Shown: positions 40,701-55,700 of the stretch, one piece after another | How the letters are laid out: each line of letters starts with the position of its first letter | How positions within the stretch are numbered: position 1 is the first letter of the stretch | Origin: Diabrotica undecimpunctata | Lineage: Eukaryota > Arthropoda > Insecta > Coleoptera > Chrysomelidae | Assembly: GCF_040954645.1 (NCBI RefSeq) | Contig: NC_092808.1 | Coordinates: 12,763,883 to 12,827,882, forward strand | Reading direction: 5' to 3' | DNA: 64,000 nucleotides | Notes under the pieces: model-generated | The model's input: the letters and a program-made list of their open reading frames with translations, nothing else | Database searches by the model: none | Told to the model about the DNA's origin: nothing | Position numbers and translations under genes: made by a program

Positions 40701-43700
40701 TAACAAAAACGCCCCATCAAACCTAGGTACGACTAATCATAAACAACGAAACAACAAAAAATTAAATAAGGTCAAAAGCTCTCACAAATCAAGTAGAGCA
40801 AGAAGACATTCTTCCAAGGAACATTTTTTTGAAAGTCAAAAAATTCCTGTAGTTGAACCAAATGGTAAAAACGGTGAAATACACCGATTCGATAAAAAAT
40901 TTCCAGAAAGATATCAGCAAGACAATCAGGATAAATATAATAAGAGAGAAATACAAATAAATGTGTTAAAAGATGGCAAGCTTATAAAATCAATCCAAGA
41001 AAATGAAAAGGATTCAAAATCTTTAGTATTTAATATTGAAGCTGTAAACGATGACAAAAATAGTATTGAACAAAACAGCAAAAATTTCAAATTGCCAAAA
41101 TCACTCCTCAATATTAGTCCTTTTCAAAGAAGTTTACATTCTGATAGTAAAGAATTATTTAACAAAGACCACGAGAATGTTTTAAACTACAACAATCTTT
41201 TTAGCGTTAATGAAAAACTAAATACAGATAGAAACATTGCTGACAAGACTTTAAAAGACAATGCACTCTTTTACCAAGTTACGGAGCCAAATTCTCACTC
41301 AATAATTCATCAGCCTCTTCATCCATTCTTTCAGTCAAATATCTCCAACTTTATCACACCTCAAAATGTTCAAGAAAAACAAAATCAATTTTATGGCAAT
41401 AAATTTAAAGACATGAGCAAATTCTGGACTGCTTCAGAAAAAGATCGGCTACAAAAAGGTATAGAATTTGCTCAAGATAATCCGAATTTGAAGAATGGTG
41501 TTCAAGATAATGGGTTTGAATCTGCCAAAAGTATCGTTGTTGAAGACAGTCCAAATAAGGATTCAAGTGTAGAAAAGGGACCGCAACAACTTTCATTAAA
41601 ACGAAATTCAGACTATAAAGATGGTTCTATACTAGGTTTAGATAATTATGTTAATAATGCAGCTTCTGAAAATGTAAATGAAATGCTTAATAAGAACTTG
41701 AACATTATTGAACATCCTGATAAAAACGTTCGTCATAAAGAAAACATAGATGTAACTGTAAGTTTTTTTAACGATACTGAAAAAAATCAAAATGTTGACA
41801 ATACGAAACCGACAGATTCAAATACTGAAGTAGTTCTTGATAATGAAGATATGAGTAAGGAAAATGAAAATAATAATAATCATAATATAAATTTAAATGT
41901 TACTAATATTTATAAAACAGATGAAAAGAATCGTATGAATATAAAAGTTTCCACTGATAAAGAAGTTATTGAAAATAACGATAAAACTAACAACATTAAT
42001 TTAGACAAAGAAAATTTAGAGATGATACCTAATACTGTAGAAACGAATATAAACAATAAAAGTACATTAAGCGATACAGCACTCAACATTGTTGAAACTA
42101 ACAACAATGGACAAGTACAACAAAATAAAAAGGAACCAGCACTTCCATCTCACTCAAATGTCCATACAGGGCATGAAAATATTAACAATCACATTGAAAT
42201 TACCATAGTTGAACCAAAAGGAAATATTAAAACAGATGTTGAAAAGAATGAAGATATCGAGGAAAACACTAAAATAAATAGTAATAAAGATTTTAACATG
42301 GATGACGCTTTGCTGAAAATATCAACACCAGAAGATATTAATGATCTTAATATTCAAGAAATTAAAGATGAGCAAATGCCGCCATCTAAAGATTTGGAGC
42401 CGGAAAAAGCTATAGAAAAATCTAATGACATAGACGTAGACAAAGAAAATGATTTAGTGAATTGTGACATTGTCGGACGTCCCAACAATGACATGGACAC
42501 ACAATACCTCGATAACGAAAACATTCGCAAGAATTCACAAACGATTAAGGTAATTATCGATGACAATAAAAGTAATAATGGCAAGAATAATTTAGAAAAC
42601 AATTTTCAGAAGCGATATTTTCATCATACTTACCACAAATTGAAAACAGCTCATTGTCAAGGTGACCAATGTGATTTAAATAAAAGATTAGCAAAAAAGA
42701 AATTTTTTAGAAGGAAAAAGCAGCCATATTCCAATTATATTAACAAAAAACGTGATTCATACAAACTAAGGCAACTAAAGTCTGCAGACTATGTTTATGA
42801 CGCTGATATAGAAGAACCAATTGATGAGGAATATGTAAATGAAGAACATGCGACCTCTAAAAGAGAACATTTTATAGCAATCAATAAAAAAGGTGCTGTT
42901 GAAGGAGATTACGGCGATGAAGAAGATTCTATACCTTCTAAAAGTAACAAATTAAATCAAATAATCAAGAAAAGCGATAATGTTTTTGCTGATCCACGAA
43001 CTGTATCATCACGTGATGAGGAGGATGACGGTGACTATTATGAAGAGGAAATTAGTTCTAAGAATGGGACAGTGAATGCCACCAAGAATGGTAAACTTGA
43101 AATCAAGGAACAAAATGAAAATTTTGGCAAAAGAAGACACCAGAAACCTAAGCCTCCGCCTAATACAAAGAAACAAAAACCACATCAAAAAGAAATAGAT
43201 AATAAAAACAGAAACTATGTAAGGGAACCCAGATCCCAAGCAGATACAGAAAACATTGGGCAATCACAGAAACTTGTAAGAAAATCTCAAGAAAATTTTG
43301 AAAAAATTGCTTCGGCTAAGAAACAGGTGAAAAATAAATTCCCCCTATCGTCCAAAGGTTTTTTTACAAATAATAATATCAAAAGAAGCGATTCACTCGC
43401 GGATGTAGATAAATCCGGTTCTGCAGATTCGCCCAAAATTGATGTTGATGACCTAGCAAAATCTGCCTTGGGCCTTACTAACAGTGATCTGGAGAGAACT
43501 ACTCTCTTTAATTTTAACGAAGTTCCTGGTGTTAGTGTGTCCAGTACCATGCCGCCTGAATCGGTTACTGAGGTATGTGAGGAAGTTACTCAAGTAAGCA
43601 TCGGTAATATGTGTGAGAATGAGACTATTTTAGAAAAGCAGCATGTTATGACAACCATTTTGTCTATTATACCCGACGTTGAACATGAGATGGTAAGTAA

Positions 43701-46700
43701 ACAAAATATTTTTTTTATTTAAAGACAGTCGCATTCATCTGATGGTTATTAGCGACGGATCTGTACAATTTAACAAGTATAGGGGAAACTTTCCCAGTAC
43801 CGGCGGAGTGTGTTTCCAATAAAGTCCACTACATAGTAGCGATATGCGCTCTAGCATTAGAAGCTTTATGCCATTTAGGTTCACTGTGCAGGTGGCGATC
43901 ATTTCGTGCTTCTTGTTTTAAGCTTCTAAACTGTGATGCCTGGTGAGTACATTTTATTTTTTATAGTTTGTGTTAATGCTACTTATATAACCAATGCATA
44001 GAAGTCATTGATATTTAATCATAAACATTAGTTTGTAAGGAAAATATTAAATCATCTTGCTACCATATTCTCCCAGTATCGGACACTCATGTGCTGTCTA
44101 TCGGACAGACACTAAATATTGTGTGCTGACTCATTAATTCTTTTTTTTTACCTTCCAGATATATTGAACACGATGTCGAAAGAAAAAAAGAGTATTTTGT
44201 TAGAAGGCTCGATGAAAATGGCAATCAAGCAAGTATTGGAAAACAAAATAACTATTAGACAAGCTTCTTTTCATTTTTCTGTCCCAAAGAGCACGCTGGC
44301 AGACATAATCAAACAGCTATAAGGTGGTGGAGACGTAGATATGAAGCCACTTATAGGTCATATTAAGAAGATTTTTCTGAAGAGGTAGAAACCAAATTAG
44401 TTGAACATTTAATAGATATAGACAACAAATGATGCCTATGAACAAAAAAAATGTTTTTAATATTTACTTTGGAGTTATCTGAAAACTTCCGCGTAATTTA
44501 ATAAAAATAAAAGATTGCAGGAGACAAGTTTTATAATTATTTTTTAAGTCGCCATTCCCACCTTTATTTGCGAAAACCATAGTTAACAAGTATTCAAAGA
44601 GCTGTCGGTTTTAACAAACCACAAGTGAACCTCTTCTTCAACAAATATGGAGCACTGCTATCAAAATTTAACTTTATTCCCTCAAAGGTGTTTAACTGTG
44701 ATGAGATGGGAGTTTCTGTGGTCCATGATAGTGCCTGAATGGTTCTGTCACAGGAAGGAAGAGGCTGGTAAGTAAAATCACATCGGAAGAGAGATGCAGA
44801 ACTGTAACTGTGCTACTGTCTTTCAACGAGACAGGTGATGTATTTTACCTTCGTTATTTGTATTTGGTAGTATTAAAATTGCAGAAGAGTTGAAGAAGGA
44901 TGTTTTGGAGGTGAGAATTTTTGCTTGTCAACAAAGTAGGTGGGAATGCCGATTCATTTTTGCATTAACTAAAAATGTTTGATATTCGAGTGAATCCCAC
45001 TAAGGAAAGTCTGGATTTTCTGATACTTGACAGACCACAGTTCTCACAAAAAACTATAAGCAATTATATATTCGAGAGATGACAATTGTTATATGATAAG
45101 ACCACACCACCCACAAACTTCAGCCTCTTGACCGAGCAGTACTGAGACCGTTCAAGGTTGCGTACAATGAGGCTTCTGCAAGTAGATGAACCAATATTGC
45201 CTGCTTAAAATAACCCAAAGAAACATTGCTGGATTGCATCTTGGTTAATAAGCATTTTGGTTTATTTATACTGCTACATAGCTTTAAAAATTATACTGTT
45301 AACGTAAATAAAACTTTAAACCTTAGTACTTCAAACTCTATTTACGAATTTTTTTTAAACAGAACAAAAAGAATTAAACGGTTTTTCAGACTTCTGCTGG
45401 TGGCCATATGTACCCGCTGCCGAGGGTTAAAAGTGGCAACTGCCACTATTACCATCATTTAAAAAATAATTAAATGGAGAAATCGCAAATGTAAATTTTG
45501 CTTTCGAAACGGGTACAGTCTTTGTGTGCCCATTGGCCGCAAATGCTGCATTGGATACAGAGTTCTCTGTTTTTACAGAATTCGCCACAAATTGTGCAAA
45601 TATCTTCGTTAACGTCCCTATCGCGGTCATCGTCATCATCCTCATCTTCAGATGATATATATTCTGTGATCTTCTGTGTTCGTATAAAATTTCTTTTTTG
45701 GAACTATTCGCGGAGGTCTGGACTCTTCGATGCCTATTTTTCGTTTCGTTTCTTTACTAGCTTTATTTCTCATTTACTCTTCCTTCTTCCGTTGTTTTTC
45801 TTCTAAAAGTTACTTCACTGGTGTTGATGTCAATATTTCGGAATATTGTTTCCTGTTGCTTTTGTGGTTGGATCTTTTATTTCCAACTGAGTCATCTTTT
45901 GAGCATTCTGGTAGTGGAGTTATGTCAACAAAAGATACTTCAAACTTTTTGTCATCTGTCGAACTTTCTTTATTCCCCTTAACTTCCTTATTATTCTTCT
46001 CCTTATCTAATCAATTTTTTTTCTCTTGGTCTAGTGTCTTTTTATCGTTTTCTTGTATGAATGATTCACCTGGAGCAAAGTCTTCATCGGTAAAATTTTC
46101 AGGATTATATGGAAATATTCCTGTATTCTCAAAACCTTTAATGGCTTTGACTGGTGTGGCTACGCGAACTTTAGTTTCATCCTTTTGCTGGCATAAATAA
46201 ACAAAGGTGGAATATATGTTCCTGGGGCACTTATGCAGCACATAATGGTTGTTGTTTGACCTCTTTCTGCGCTTGTAATAAAGCCGACTATCTTTTGTCC
46301 CTTTTCAGCAAGTATTTTTCCGGGGTTTTGGACGGTTGTTATGTCTGTCTCGTCTGCATTATATATTTTGGATGCAGAAAATTTATATTTATCCAATATG
46401 GATTTTAAATTAGGGAAAAAAGGTTTACTTCATCATCATCATCATTTTGGCTTTACAACCCTGTGTGGGTCCTAGCCTCCCCAAGAATTTTTCTCCAGTC
46501 GTCCCTATCCATCGCCTTCCTCCGCCAAGCACGTATTTCCATATTTCTCATATCTTGGTCTATGTTATCTAGGAATCTTGTTCTGGGTCTTCCTCTTCTT
46601 CTTTGACCAATAGGTCTATCAAGGAGCGTTTTTCTAGCTGGGTCGGTTTGCTCCATCCACATTACATGGCCTACCCACCTCAGACGTCCTATCTTTATGT

Positions 46701-49700
46701 GTTTTACGATATCTGGTTCCTGGTATATCCTATAGAGTTCGAAGTTGTATCGTCTTCTCCAGACACCATTTTCATTTACCGCTCCATAGATGCGCCTTAG
46801 TATTTTTCTTTCGAAACATCCTAACATGTTTTCATTGCTTTTTGTTAAAGTCCAGGTTTCTGAACCATATGTTAGGACTGGGCGTATTATTGTTTTGTAG
46901 AGTTTTAATTTTGTATTTCTTGATATAACTGTAGATTTAAAAAGGAGATTAAGCCCAAAATAGCATCTATTAGCCGTGCAAATTCTGCGGTTTATCTCTG
47001 CGGTAGTGTCATTTTCAGTATTGACGAGCGTTCCCAGGTATACAAATTCGTTAACTGCTTCGATGACGTCATTTTCTATAACAAGTGGCCGTAGTGTTTG
47101 TGGTTGCGTACCTATTTTCATGTATTTTGTTTTGTTGGTGTTTATTATTAAACCCATTGTTGTAGCCGCTTCCTTTAATGCTACGTACGCCTCTCGTGCT
47201 GCGTTTTCCGAGGTTTACTTCAGTTTTGTTAAAAGCAGATATGCGGTTAATACTTGTCGCCTTAGATTTTCTTAATCAAATCTTTGGATTTCTTTTAGGG
47301 AAACCGTCAAGCCAGCCTCTTCAAGCAATTTCTTTTCTTTGCAAAATGGATGATGTCAATTTTTTTCTTCAGCGTATTTATAAGCACATTTTTTATTTCT
47401 GTGGGATTTATCCCATAATAATTTTTTGATAACTTGATGATCTACTTTGTCAAAACTACTACTTTTTCTTTGATAAATACAGAATTACGACCTAAAGAAG
47501 CAGCTGTTGTATCATTTCGCTTTAGTCGTAATTGAATTGTACATCTGGGAATTACAAAACTTTCAACTTCACGGACGCTTCTGCCATTATTTACTGCATT
47601 TATTGCTGCACTAAGTTGCTCTAAATATAAGAATTTATAAAGAAATAGTCTGTATTATATAAATACAATTTGGGGGTAATAGTGGCCGGCCAGCATTACC
47701 TCCAGGCGCGTAGCTATTATAACCCCAAAATACATATTTATAATGATCGACTCATAATCATTAATCTCTTAAATTAGAGCCAGAACTTTTTATATGGTCT
47801 TAAACTACGTTAAAAATTTAACAAATAAATAAATAAACCTAATTACATACTTCTACATACCTTTAAAAAACTTGCACTAATACATCAACTCCAACAAAAT
47901 ATGACATTTTCAAAAATTCCTTCTTTGCCAGCAAAACATCGTCATTGTTTTAGGTACAGTTTGGACGAAACACTGTTAGATTACCCCAGCGGCTACCATT
48001 CCTCCCCTTTTCCCTATCCCAATCTGTCATAAAATATGGCACTTCTTTGGTGACACTTTTTGAGCGAGAGATTTTCTGCAATTTTTGTGGCAATAATAAC
48101 TCTTAAAATTTTTAACAATATTATGAATTGACTGTAGCACTGTAAAACGACAAATTATTGGCGACGGGTGAACGAAGCAGGTTCGTAGAAAGTCGACGGC
48201 GTGCAGTGTTGCCATTTATAGGGTGAATATCTAACTTAAAACTTAACGTACTGTATAATATCTATATATTATATCTGTAACTTATAAATTTTTATGACTA
48301 TTTTATTTTAGAGCGGAAACAATAGTTTTGATACAAAAAATGATACGTTTGAAAAATTGGACGAAGTTCTTTCAGGCCAGTTGCCAATTTCTTTGGTTAG
48401 CTCGGTATACGATCATATGAAAACGCATCCAACATTCAAAACTCGATTTTATAGTGGAATGAGGAGACGTCACCATAAGGTAAGTATATTGATTATTAAT
48501 AAACCTAAAAAGATAATACCCCCAAATTTTTTTAATCTTATTCACTTCGTTATAAAGTTATATTGATAGTTAGATCACGCTCCTAGTCGGTCATAAATTC
48601 ATCATTACATTGACTATTAATGAACCTTGATTTGATGAAAGCCATATAGTGGCTCTAATAGGCTTCCCACTCTTTTCAATCCACTCAGCAGTGTCTTATT
48701 ATGTTAAGCAAGCATAGTGGTTTATATTGTGCTTCCTATTCGTAACCTTGTATTCTCACTCCTAACAAGTCTTTCCACACTCTCCACTCGACAAGTTGCT
48801 ATACGAACGTATTATCGGTTTCACACATACCTTTATAAATAATCTTACTGTCTAAAGTAGATATCAATCTGGTCCTGACACTTAACCGCTTATTTGGATG
48901 CCCTTCTTCTATTCAACCGACTTGCAGCAGCTGAGAATTTTTTGTTCAGTTGGTTTTTGAATTTATCAAATTTGTAAAATAATCCCTGCTACCGTTTCTT
49001 ATTCCGTTTGCGGAAAGAGTTGATGCATCTCTTCCCACAAGAGTTCCCAATCTATCATTCCTTGATCTTTTCAGTCACCACCTGGTATAGACTGCATTTA
49101 CCTCTTCACATAATTTTGTCTCTGTCATTTTTTATATAAAGTTTTATTTTCTTTTTTTAGTATAATCTCAGTAAGCGTATAATCTCCTTTGACTGTCTCC
49201 ATTCTCCTTACATCAACTTTTCCTTCTACATCAGCTCACTACGGCCAAATCACTAATAATATCTACATACATTTCTGTGATTAAGTTGACACATGCTTCA
49301 GTCTTTGAAAACAATACCAGCTTAGTCTTGTAAGTATTTAAAAAAAATGCTATATCGTTTATTATATCCCATAAAGCAATTCAGAAAAGCGTTAAGTTAT
49401 CATAGGCTCTTATTAACACAGTATGGTCAGCACAGATAAAAACTGCTAATGATTGCAGTTTATTTTTGTGTCTTCTTTAATGTTGTTAAGAATTTTATAA
49501 ACACTGGCTTTGTGGTTAAACAGGGAAGGCAGTAACACACATCGCTACCGTACCTAGGTACTCATTTTTTATGATTGGTAACAAAATCACACATAGGGGC
49601 GACCACCATAAGGTAGTCCAGATATGCATACGTCCACTAATAGTACCGAATTTTTACCCGTTAAAAAACTTTCACTCTTTATTTTGCAATATTTTACTTA

Positions 49701-52700
49701 GTTTTTGAAATTTTAATCCATTTCTCTTTACATACTAGCATACAATCTATTATATTGCTTTTGTTAGGATTCTTCCTGTTTTCCTTTCCAGCAATTATCT
49801 AGCGTTTTCCGATTCTTTGAAATAAAACAATGTATTTGCTAGTAGCAGGTATCCCTTAGTACATACACTTGTTTTCTCTTATTTTTATTTTGAAATAATA
49901 GTCCATGAAATATCCGCGATCAATTAGAAATTGGGTTCGATGGTGATGAATTTCACCAAACTCCATCTTATGGATTTACCCCCAGTTTTTAATATAAGAT
50001 ATAAGTGTATGAATCTACTTACTCACTTCAATCTTCTGCCACTGTTCTTGCCACTTCTTAGTTGTAATTTCTCCAATCTTCTCTTTTTCTTTTTTATTTT
50101 TCCCATGGTTTTTTTCTTTTCCAAACCAGGAACTTTCTCGGGATTACTCTCGTGATAAATAAATTGCTTTCAGTGGATATTCTTTTGTACCCCTTACCTA
50201 TACTAACACAATATTTTTTGTGCCTGCAATTTTAGAATATTCTTCATTTTTAGTGTTTTTCCTCATACAGTCGATTCATGCAGTATTATGGACTTCAACG
50301 ACGCTAGAACTATTCTACTTTTGTGTTGATTGTGCCCCAATTTCTCTCATTCTATACATTATTTGCATCAATGCTGCTCCTGTCTTCTTGAATTTAGAGA
50401 TAGTTTTGTCTATGTAGCATCAGATAATTGAAGTTCTCCATAAGATCGGAGTCGACTACAGAGACATTCGAACAATAGCGAGTCTCTATTGGGGCCAAAC
50501 AGCTAAAGTGAAAGTAGGATCTACATTGACCAATAAAATTGAGATCAAGAAAGGGGTACGACAGGGCTGTATCTTGTCTCCTATTGTCTTTAATATATAC
50601 TCAGAAGAAGTATTTAAGACAGCGCTGGAGGAAAGCACAGAAGGCATAAAGATAAATGGAGAAATAATTAATAACATAAGGTATGCTGATGATACTGTGA
50701 TTCTAGCAAGTAGCATGGAGGAACTGAGTTGCCTAATGAGTAAGATACAAAAAACAAGTGCACAATACGGACTCAGACTAAATATCACAAAAACCAAATG
50801 GATGTTAGTAAGCAAAACCCAACAACCACCACAGCAACTGATATTAGACAATGAAAGAATTGAACACGTGGATTCGTACATCTACTTGGGAACAACAGTT
50901 AACTCAAATTGGGATCAAGCAAAGGAAATACGTATAAGAGTAGAAAAGGCAAGAGCATCGTTCACTAGCATGAAGCAAATTTTCACCTCTAAAAGCCTCA
51001 CCCTACCTCTCAAAATTCGACTTCTGAAATGTTATGTATTCCCGGTTTTGTTATATGGAATGGAGGCGTGGACAATGACCGCAACATTGATGAAAAAAGT
51101 AGAGGCCTTCGAAATGTGGGCTTACCGACGTATATTACGTATATCCTGGACTGAGCACGTGACCAACGAAGAGGTACTACGCCCGATAGGTAAAGAGAGA
51201 GAGGTAGGAATAAGTATAAAGAAAAGAAAGTTGGAATACTTGGGCCACGTTATGAGACATAATAAATATAGAGTACTACAACTGATCGTTCAAGGGAAAA
51301 TAGACAGCAGAAGGGGTCCAGGGAGGAGAAGACACTCGTGGCTCCAAAACTTGCGGCAATGGTTCGGATTGTCATTTGCTGAACTATTTAGATCTGCCAT
51401 AAACAAAGTCAGAATAGCCATGTTGCCAACGTTCGGAACGGACAAGGCACATGAAGAAGAAGAAGATGTAACATCCGTAACTTGGATTTATTTTTATCCA
51501 TAGTGAGTCCTCAGTAATTTAAGTATTCTTAAGGGGTTAATCACAATGTCGTCTGGTACCACATTTATTAGTTTACTTAACCTCTTTCTTCCAATTAGTA
51601 GCACAGCTTCTGTTTTTTGAGGAGTCAGCTTCGGTTTGTGTTCTCCTATTCACTCGCTGATCTTTTCTCACACTTTTCCAATACTGTGTTTGCTATCGTC
51701 ATCAGGCTGTCTCCTATTTTTTTTCTTCTTCTTTGGGTGCCTGTCTCTTCCGAACTTTGTCAATTATTTTTTCTATGATGACTTTGTTGGTTGCTATATG
51801 GGATAGCTGTGTTGAGGTCTTTCTATACCATGTTCTCAGGTTAGCAAGTCAGGATATTCTTCTTCGTCCTGGGCCATTTTTCCTTCAATTTCACTTTGCA
51901 AAATGCATAGGAGTAGCTCATATCTGCCTTGATTTCTCATTATATGTCCCAAGTACTGCAGCTTACGGCCCTCCACGATGTTGACCAAATCCGCGGTTGT
52001 GTTCATCCTCCGTAGTACTTTTTCATCATGATTAACTTTGTCTGTCCATGGTATCTTCAGAGTCCTTCTGTATGACTATAGCTCAAAAGCCTAAAGTTTT
52101 GATAGAGTTTTGGCCTTCAATGTCCACGTTTCTACTCCGTACAGAAGCACTGAGTACATGTAATATTTAAGAAACCTTATTTTTTTTCTAGGGTGAGGAT
52201 ATGGATCTTGATCACAGAGCTCATAGTCATTAATGCACTTTTTGCCTTTTCGATGCGACATTTAATCTCGTAGGTATTGTCCCACGACTCATTGATTATA
52301 GTTCCTAAGTAGTTTTACTATGAGACACGTTCCTACTACGTTCTTCTTCTATTTTTTATTATTACTAATCGCCTGCGTATTCAATTAGTTCCGCGTCTTC
52401 TGATATTTTTATTCACAGGATTTCATCGTACAGGATGTTACACAATAGTGGTCCCAAAACAGATCCCTGAGGTACGCCGTATGCTCTATCATATATCTCG
52501 GAGTCTGAATACTCGTTAAATTATAATTAATTAAACTTTGGTCAAATGAAAGGCAGATATCGAGCACAGTTTGTTAATTAAATCTTGTCCAAGTCCTTTC
52601 GCTTCCTAGAGTCCAACTTCCTATCCAACAATCTGTTGAGAATTTAATAAACATAAAATTGTACATTACTCTACACGACACAAGGATAAACAGTTTAAAT

Positions 52701-55700
52701 TTTTTTTAAAAACGGCAAAACTACATGTTGGTTGGCATCAGTAGAGAGAATGCCTGTTTCTTAGTCGAAGCTATTTTTTCAAAAGTTTCTTGGGTTTTTC
52801 TTACAAATTTCGGTGCTTGCCCAATGTTATCTATATCTGCTTGGGATTTAGGTTCCCTTACGTAGTTTCTGTTTTTATTATCTATTTCTTTTTGATGTGG
52901 TTTTTGTTTCTTTGTATTAAGTGGAGGCTTAGGTTTCTGGTGTCTTCTTTTGCCAAAATTTTCATTTTGTTCCTTGATTTCAAGTTTACCATTCGCCGTA
53001 AGTAGTAGTAGTTTCAAGTATTTCAAGTTTACCATTCGCAGTAGCTTCGCCTTTTTTTTTTTTAATTTTAAACTGTTTGTCCTTATGTCGTGTAGTGGAA
53101 TGTACAATTTTATGTTTATAAATTCTTTGATTGTGGGATAGGCCAAAATTGACGAAATGCCCCTAAAGATGCTCTAGAAAGCGAAAGTACTTGGGCAAGT
53201 TTTAATGAATAAACTGTACTCGATATCTGCCTTTTATTTGCTCAAACTTCATTTATTCGAGAATTCAACCTTATATCAATTATAATTAATTTTTCTAGTG
53301 GCTAATGTGTAGTGTACTTATTATTAATTAATTAATAATAGTTCTTAATGGTGTAATCCTTGTAACATTTACTAATATATTTTAAATATATTCATTTTTA
53401 GGAATCTTCAGGTGATCTTGAAAATTTAAACCAACAGGAAAGTAAACAGCTAGTCAACGTTATGGAAGATATTATAAATAAGTTACAATGGACTACAAAT
53501 TGTCAAATGTTGCCCAAAAAGTATAACCAGTATTTGAGATCGATCACTAGAGCTAAATCTCACGATGCACTCTCAAAAACCAAGCAGATGGAAGAAGTTG
53601 ATTTTGATGATGGACAAGATACGAAAAATTTTATATTCCACGCAGCCAGTGCAGGTAAGCATACAATAATATAAATTATTTCAAAAGAACTTCAACAGTA
53701 TATACTTAGAATAGAAAAGGGTAAACACAGATAGCAAAGGGTATGTACTGTTATAGCCGCTCTCCATTAAAACACATTAAGAACCAGATAATATTATTCA
53801 AAGATGCCAGCAGAGTAAAAACATTGCATGTGACATTTCGCTGTCTTTCTTATCTTTTATTATTATAGTCTACGGCAACAATGTAAACTTTATGTTATAC
53901 TGCATCTTCTTCTTTACGTGCCGTCTCCGTTTTGAAGTTTGGCTAGCATCATTGTTATTTAGATCTTAAATACAGCTGCCCAGAACAGTTGATTAAAGTT
54001 ACAACCAAACCACTCTCTTAAATTTCACAGCCAAGACATCTTTGATCTCCCTCTACTTCCTTTTTCTACAATTTTTCCCTGAATTATGTTTCGTAGAAGT
54101 TGTAGAAGTTGAATGAAGCAATAAAGCACTAAATCTACCAATTTTCTTCAGTAAGATGAATTGTAAGTAGAAAGAAGAGGATACAGAATGGGAAACAAAG
54201 AAATAAAATTACTCTGTTACGCAGACGACGCAATATTGATAGCCAAAGATGAAGATAGTCTGCAAAGACTAATCCACAGATTTAACATAAGAGCAAAAGA
54301 ATTTAGTATGACAATCTCATCTCAGAAAACTAAAACAATAGTAATCAGCAAAAAACCAACCGGATGTAAAATAAAAATTGATGGAATCAGTATTGAACAA
54401 GTAATGGAAATAAAATACCTTGGAATTACACTGTCCAGCTATGGAGACCTGGAGAAAAAAGTGAGAGATCAAGTACAAAAAGCAAATAGACTGGCAGGAT
54501 GTCTTAATAACACTATATGGCGAAACAGACACATTAACATTGAGATGAAGTCAAAAATTTATAAAACCAGTGTAAGAAGAATAATGACATATGCCTCAGA
54601 AACAAGACCCGACACAGCCACAACACAAAGGCTACTGGAAACGGCAGAGATGAGAGTACTGAGAAGAATTACAGGAAATATACTGAGAGATCGAAAGAGA
54701 AGTGAAGACATTAGAAGAAAATGTAATGTACAGTGTATAACTGAATGGACACAAAATAGAAAAAAAGAATGGAATAACCACATAAGCAGAATGAAGGAGA
54801 CCCGTGTCGTTAAAATAGCAAGACATGTCACCAATCGGCAGAAGAAGTATCGGACGACCGAGGAGCAAAAGATGGAGTCACAACCTTCCATAGAGGTATT
54901 AATATGGTAAATAAATTTGCTTAAAAAGAGGAAGAAGGAGAAGATTAATCTTTATGCAACTTTTTGTATTTATTTTGGGTGACTGTCAGGAAATTTGTCA
55001 ACAAAAGTGATGTAAGGAAGATGGTGTTCGGCAAAATAAGTCGAAAGTCATTAGTCGTGGGTTTTACGCACTGTAAATCAATTTTCTTTTGCATTTAGAA
55101 TTTTCTCTCTACTTTTATTTTGGATTTCTTTGTATTTTTTGGTGTTAGTTTTATATTTTCTTCGGTTATCCATAAGGATTAAGTCTTTGTATGTCACTCA
55201 GTCCGTTTTTTTCTTAAATATGTTCCAATAATGGTATTACTACAAGTTCTTAGATATATATCCACGTTTTATTTATATTTTCAACGTTATTTTTAGCTAT
55301 CCTCTACTGTTCCCAAATTTTCACTTATTTCTGCTATTAGTTTGGCTTTTATTACTATGTTGTTTAGATTAATTACGACTATTTTCTTAGAGGTGTGCTT
55401 TTTTATATGCTTTTTTAATTTCTTTAATTTTATTTTTATTTTAGCAATAATAGGGTTGTGATTTGACGCTCCATCTGCTCCGGGATATACTTTTATCGAT
55501 TTGATGATGTTTTCATATCTAGTATTAATCATCAAATAATCTATTTGATTTCTCACGATTTTATCTTTGGTATTTTGAGGTGATATTCAGGTATAAAGTC
55601 TTTATTTTTAAAAGTTATATTCTTGGCAGAATTGAATTAGACGATCTCCTCTCTCATTGCAAGTACTCAATCCATGGTTTTCTATAACGTACGTGCATAG

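Noticed and set aside
40926..43550. Minus-strand frames of 61-87 codons inside exon 3
   Set aside because: Shadows of the plus-strand Asn/Lys-rich coding sequence, giving Leu/Phe/Ser-rich nonsense.
45498..46200. Plus-strand frames of 102 and 156 codons rich in Ser/Phe/Leu
   Set aside because: Antisense shadows of the minus-strand pogo transposase, whose motifs are clear.
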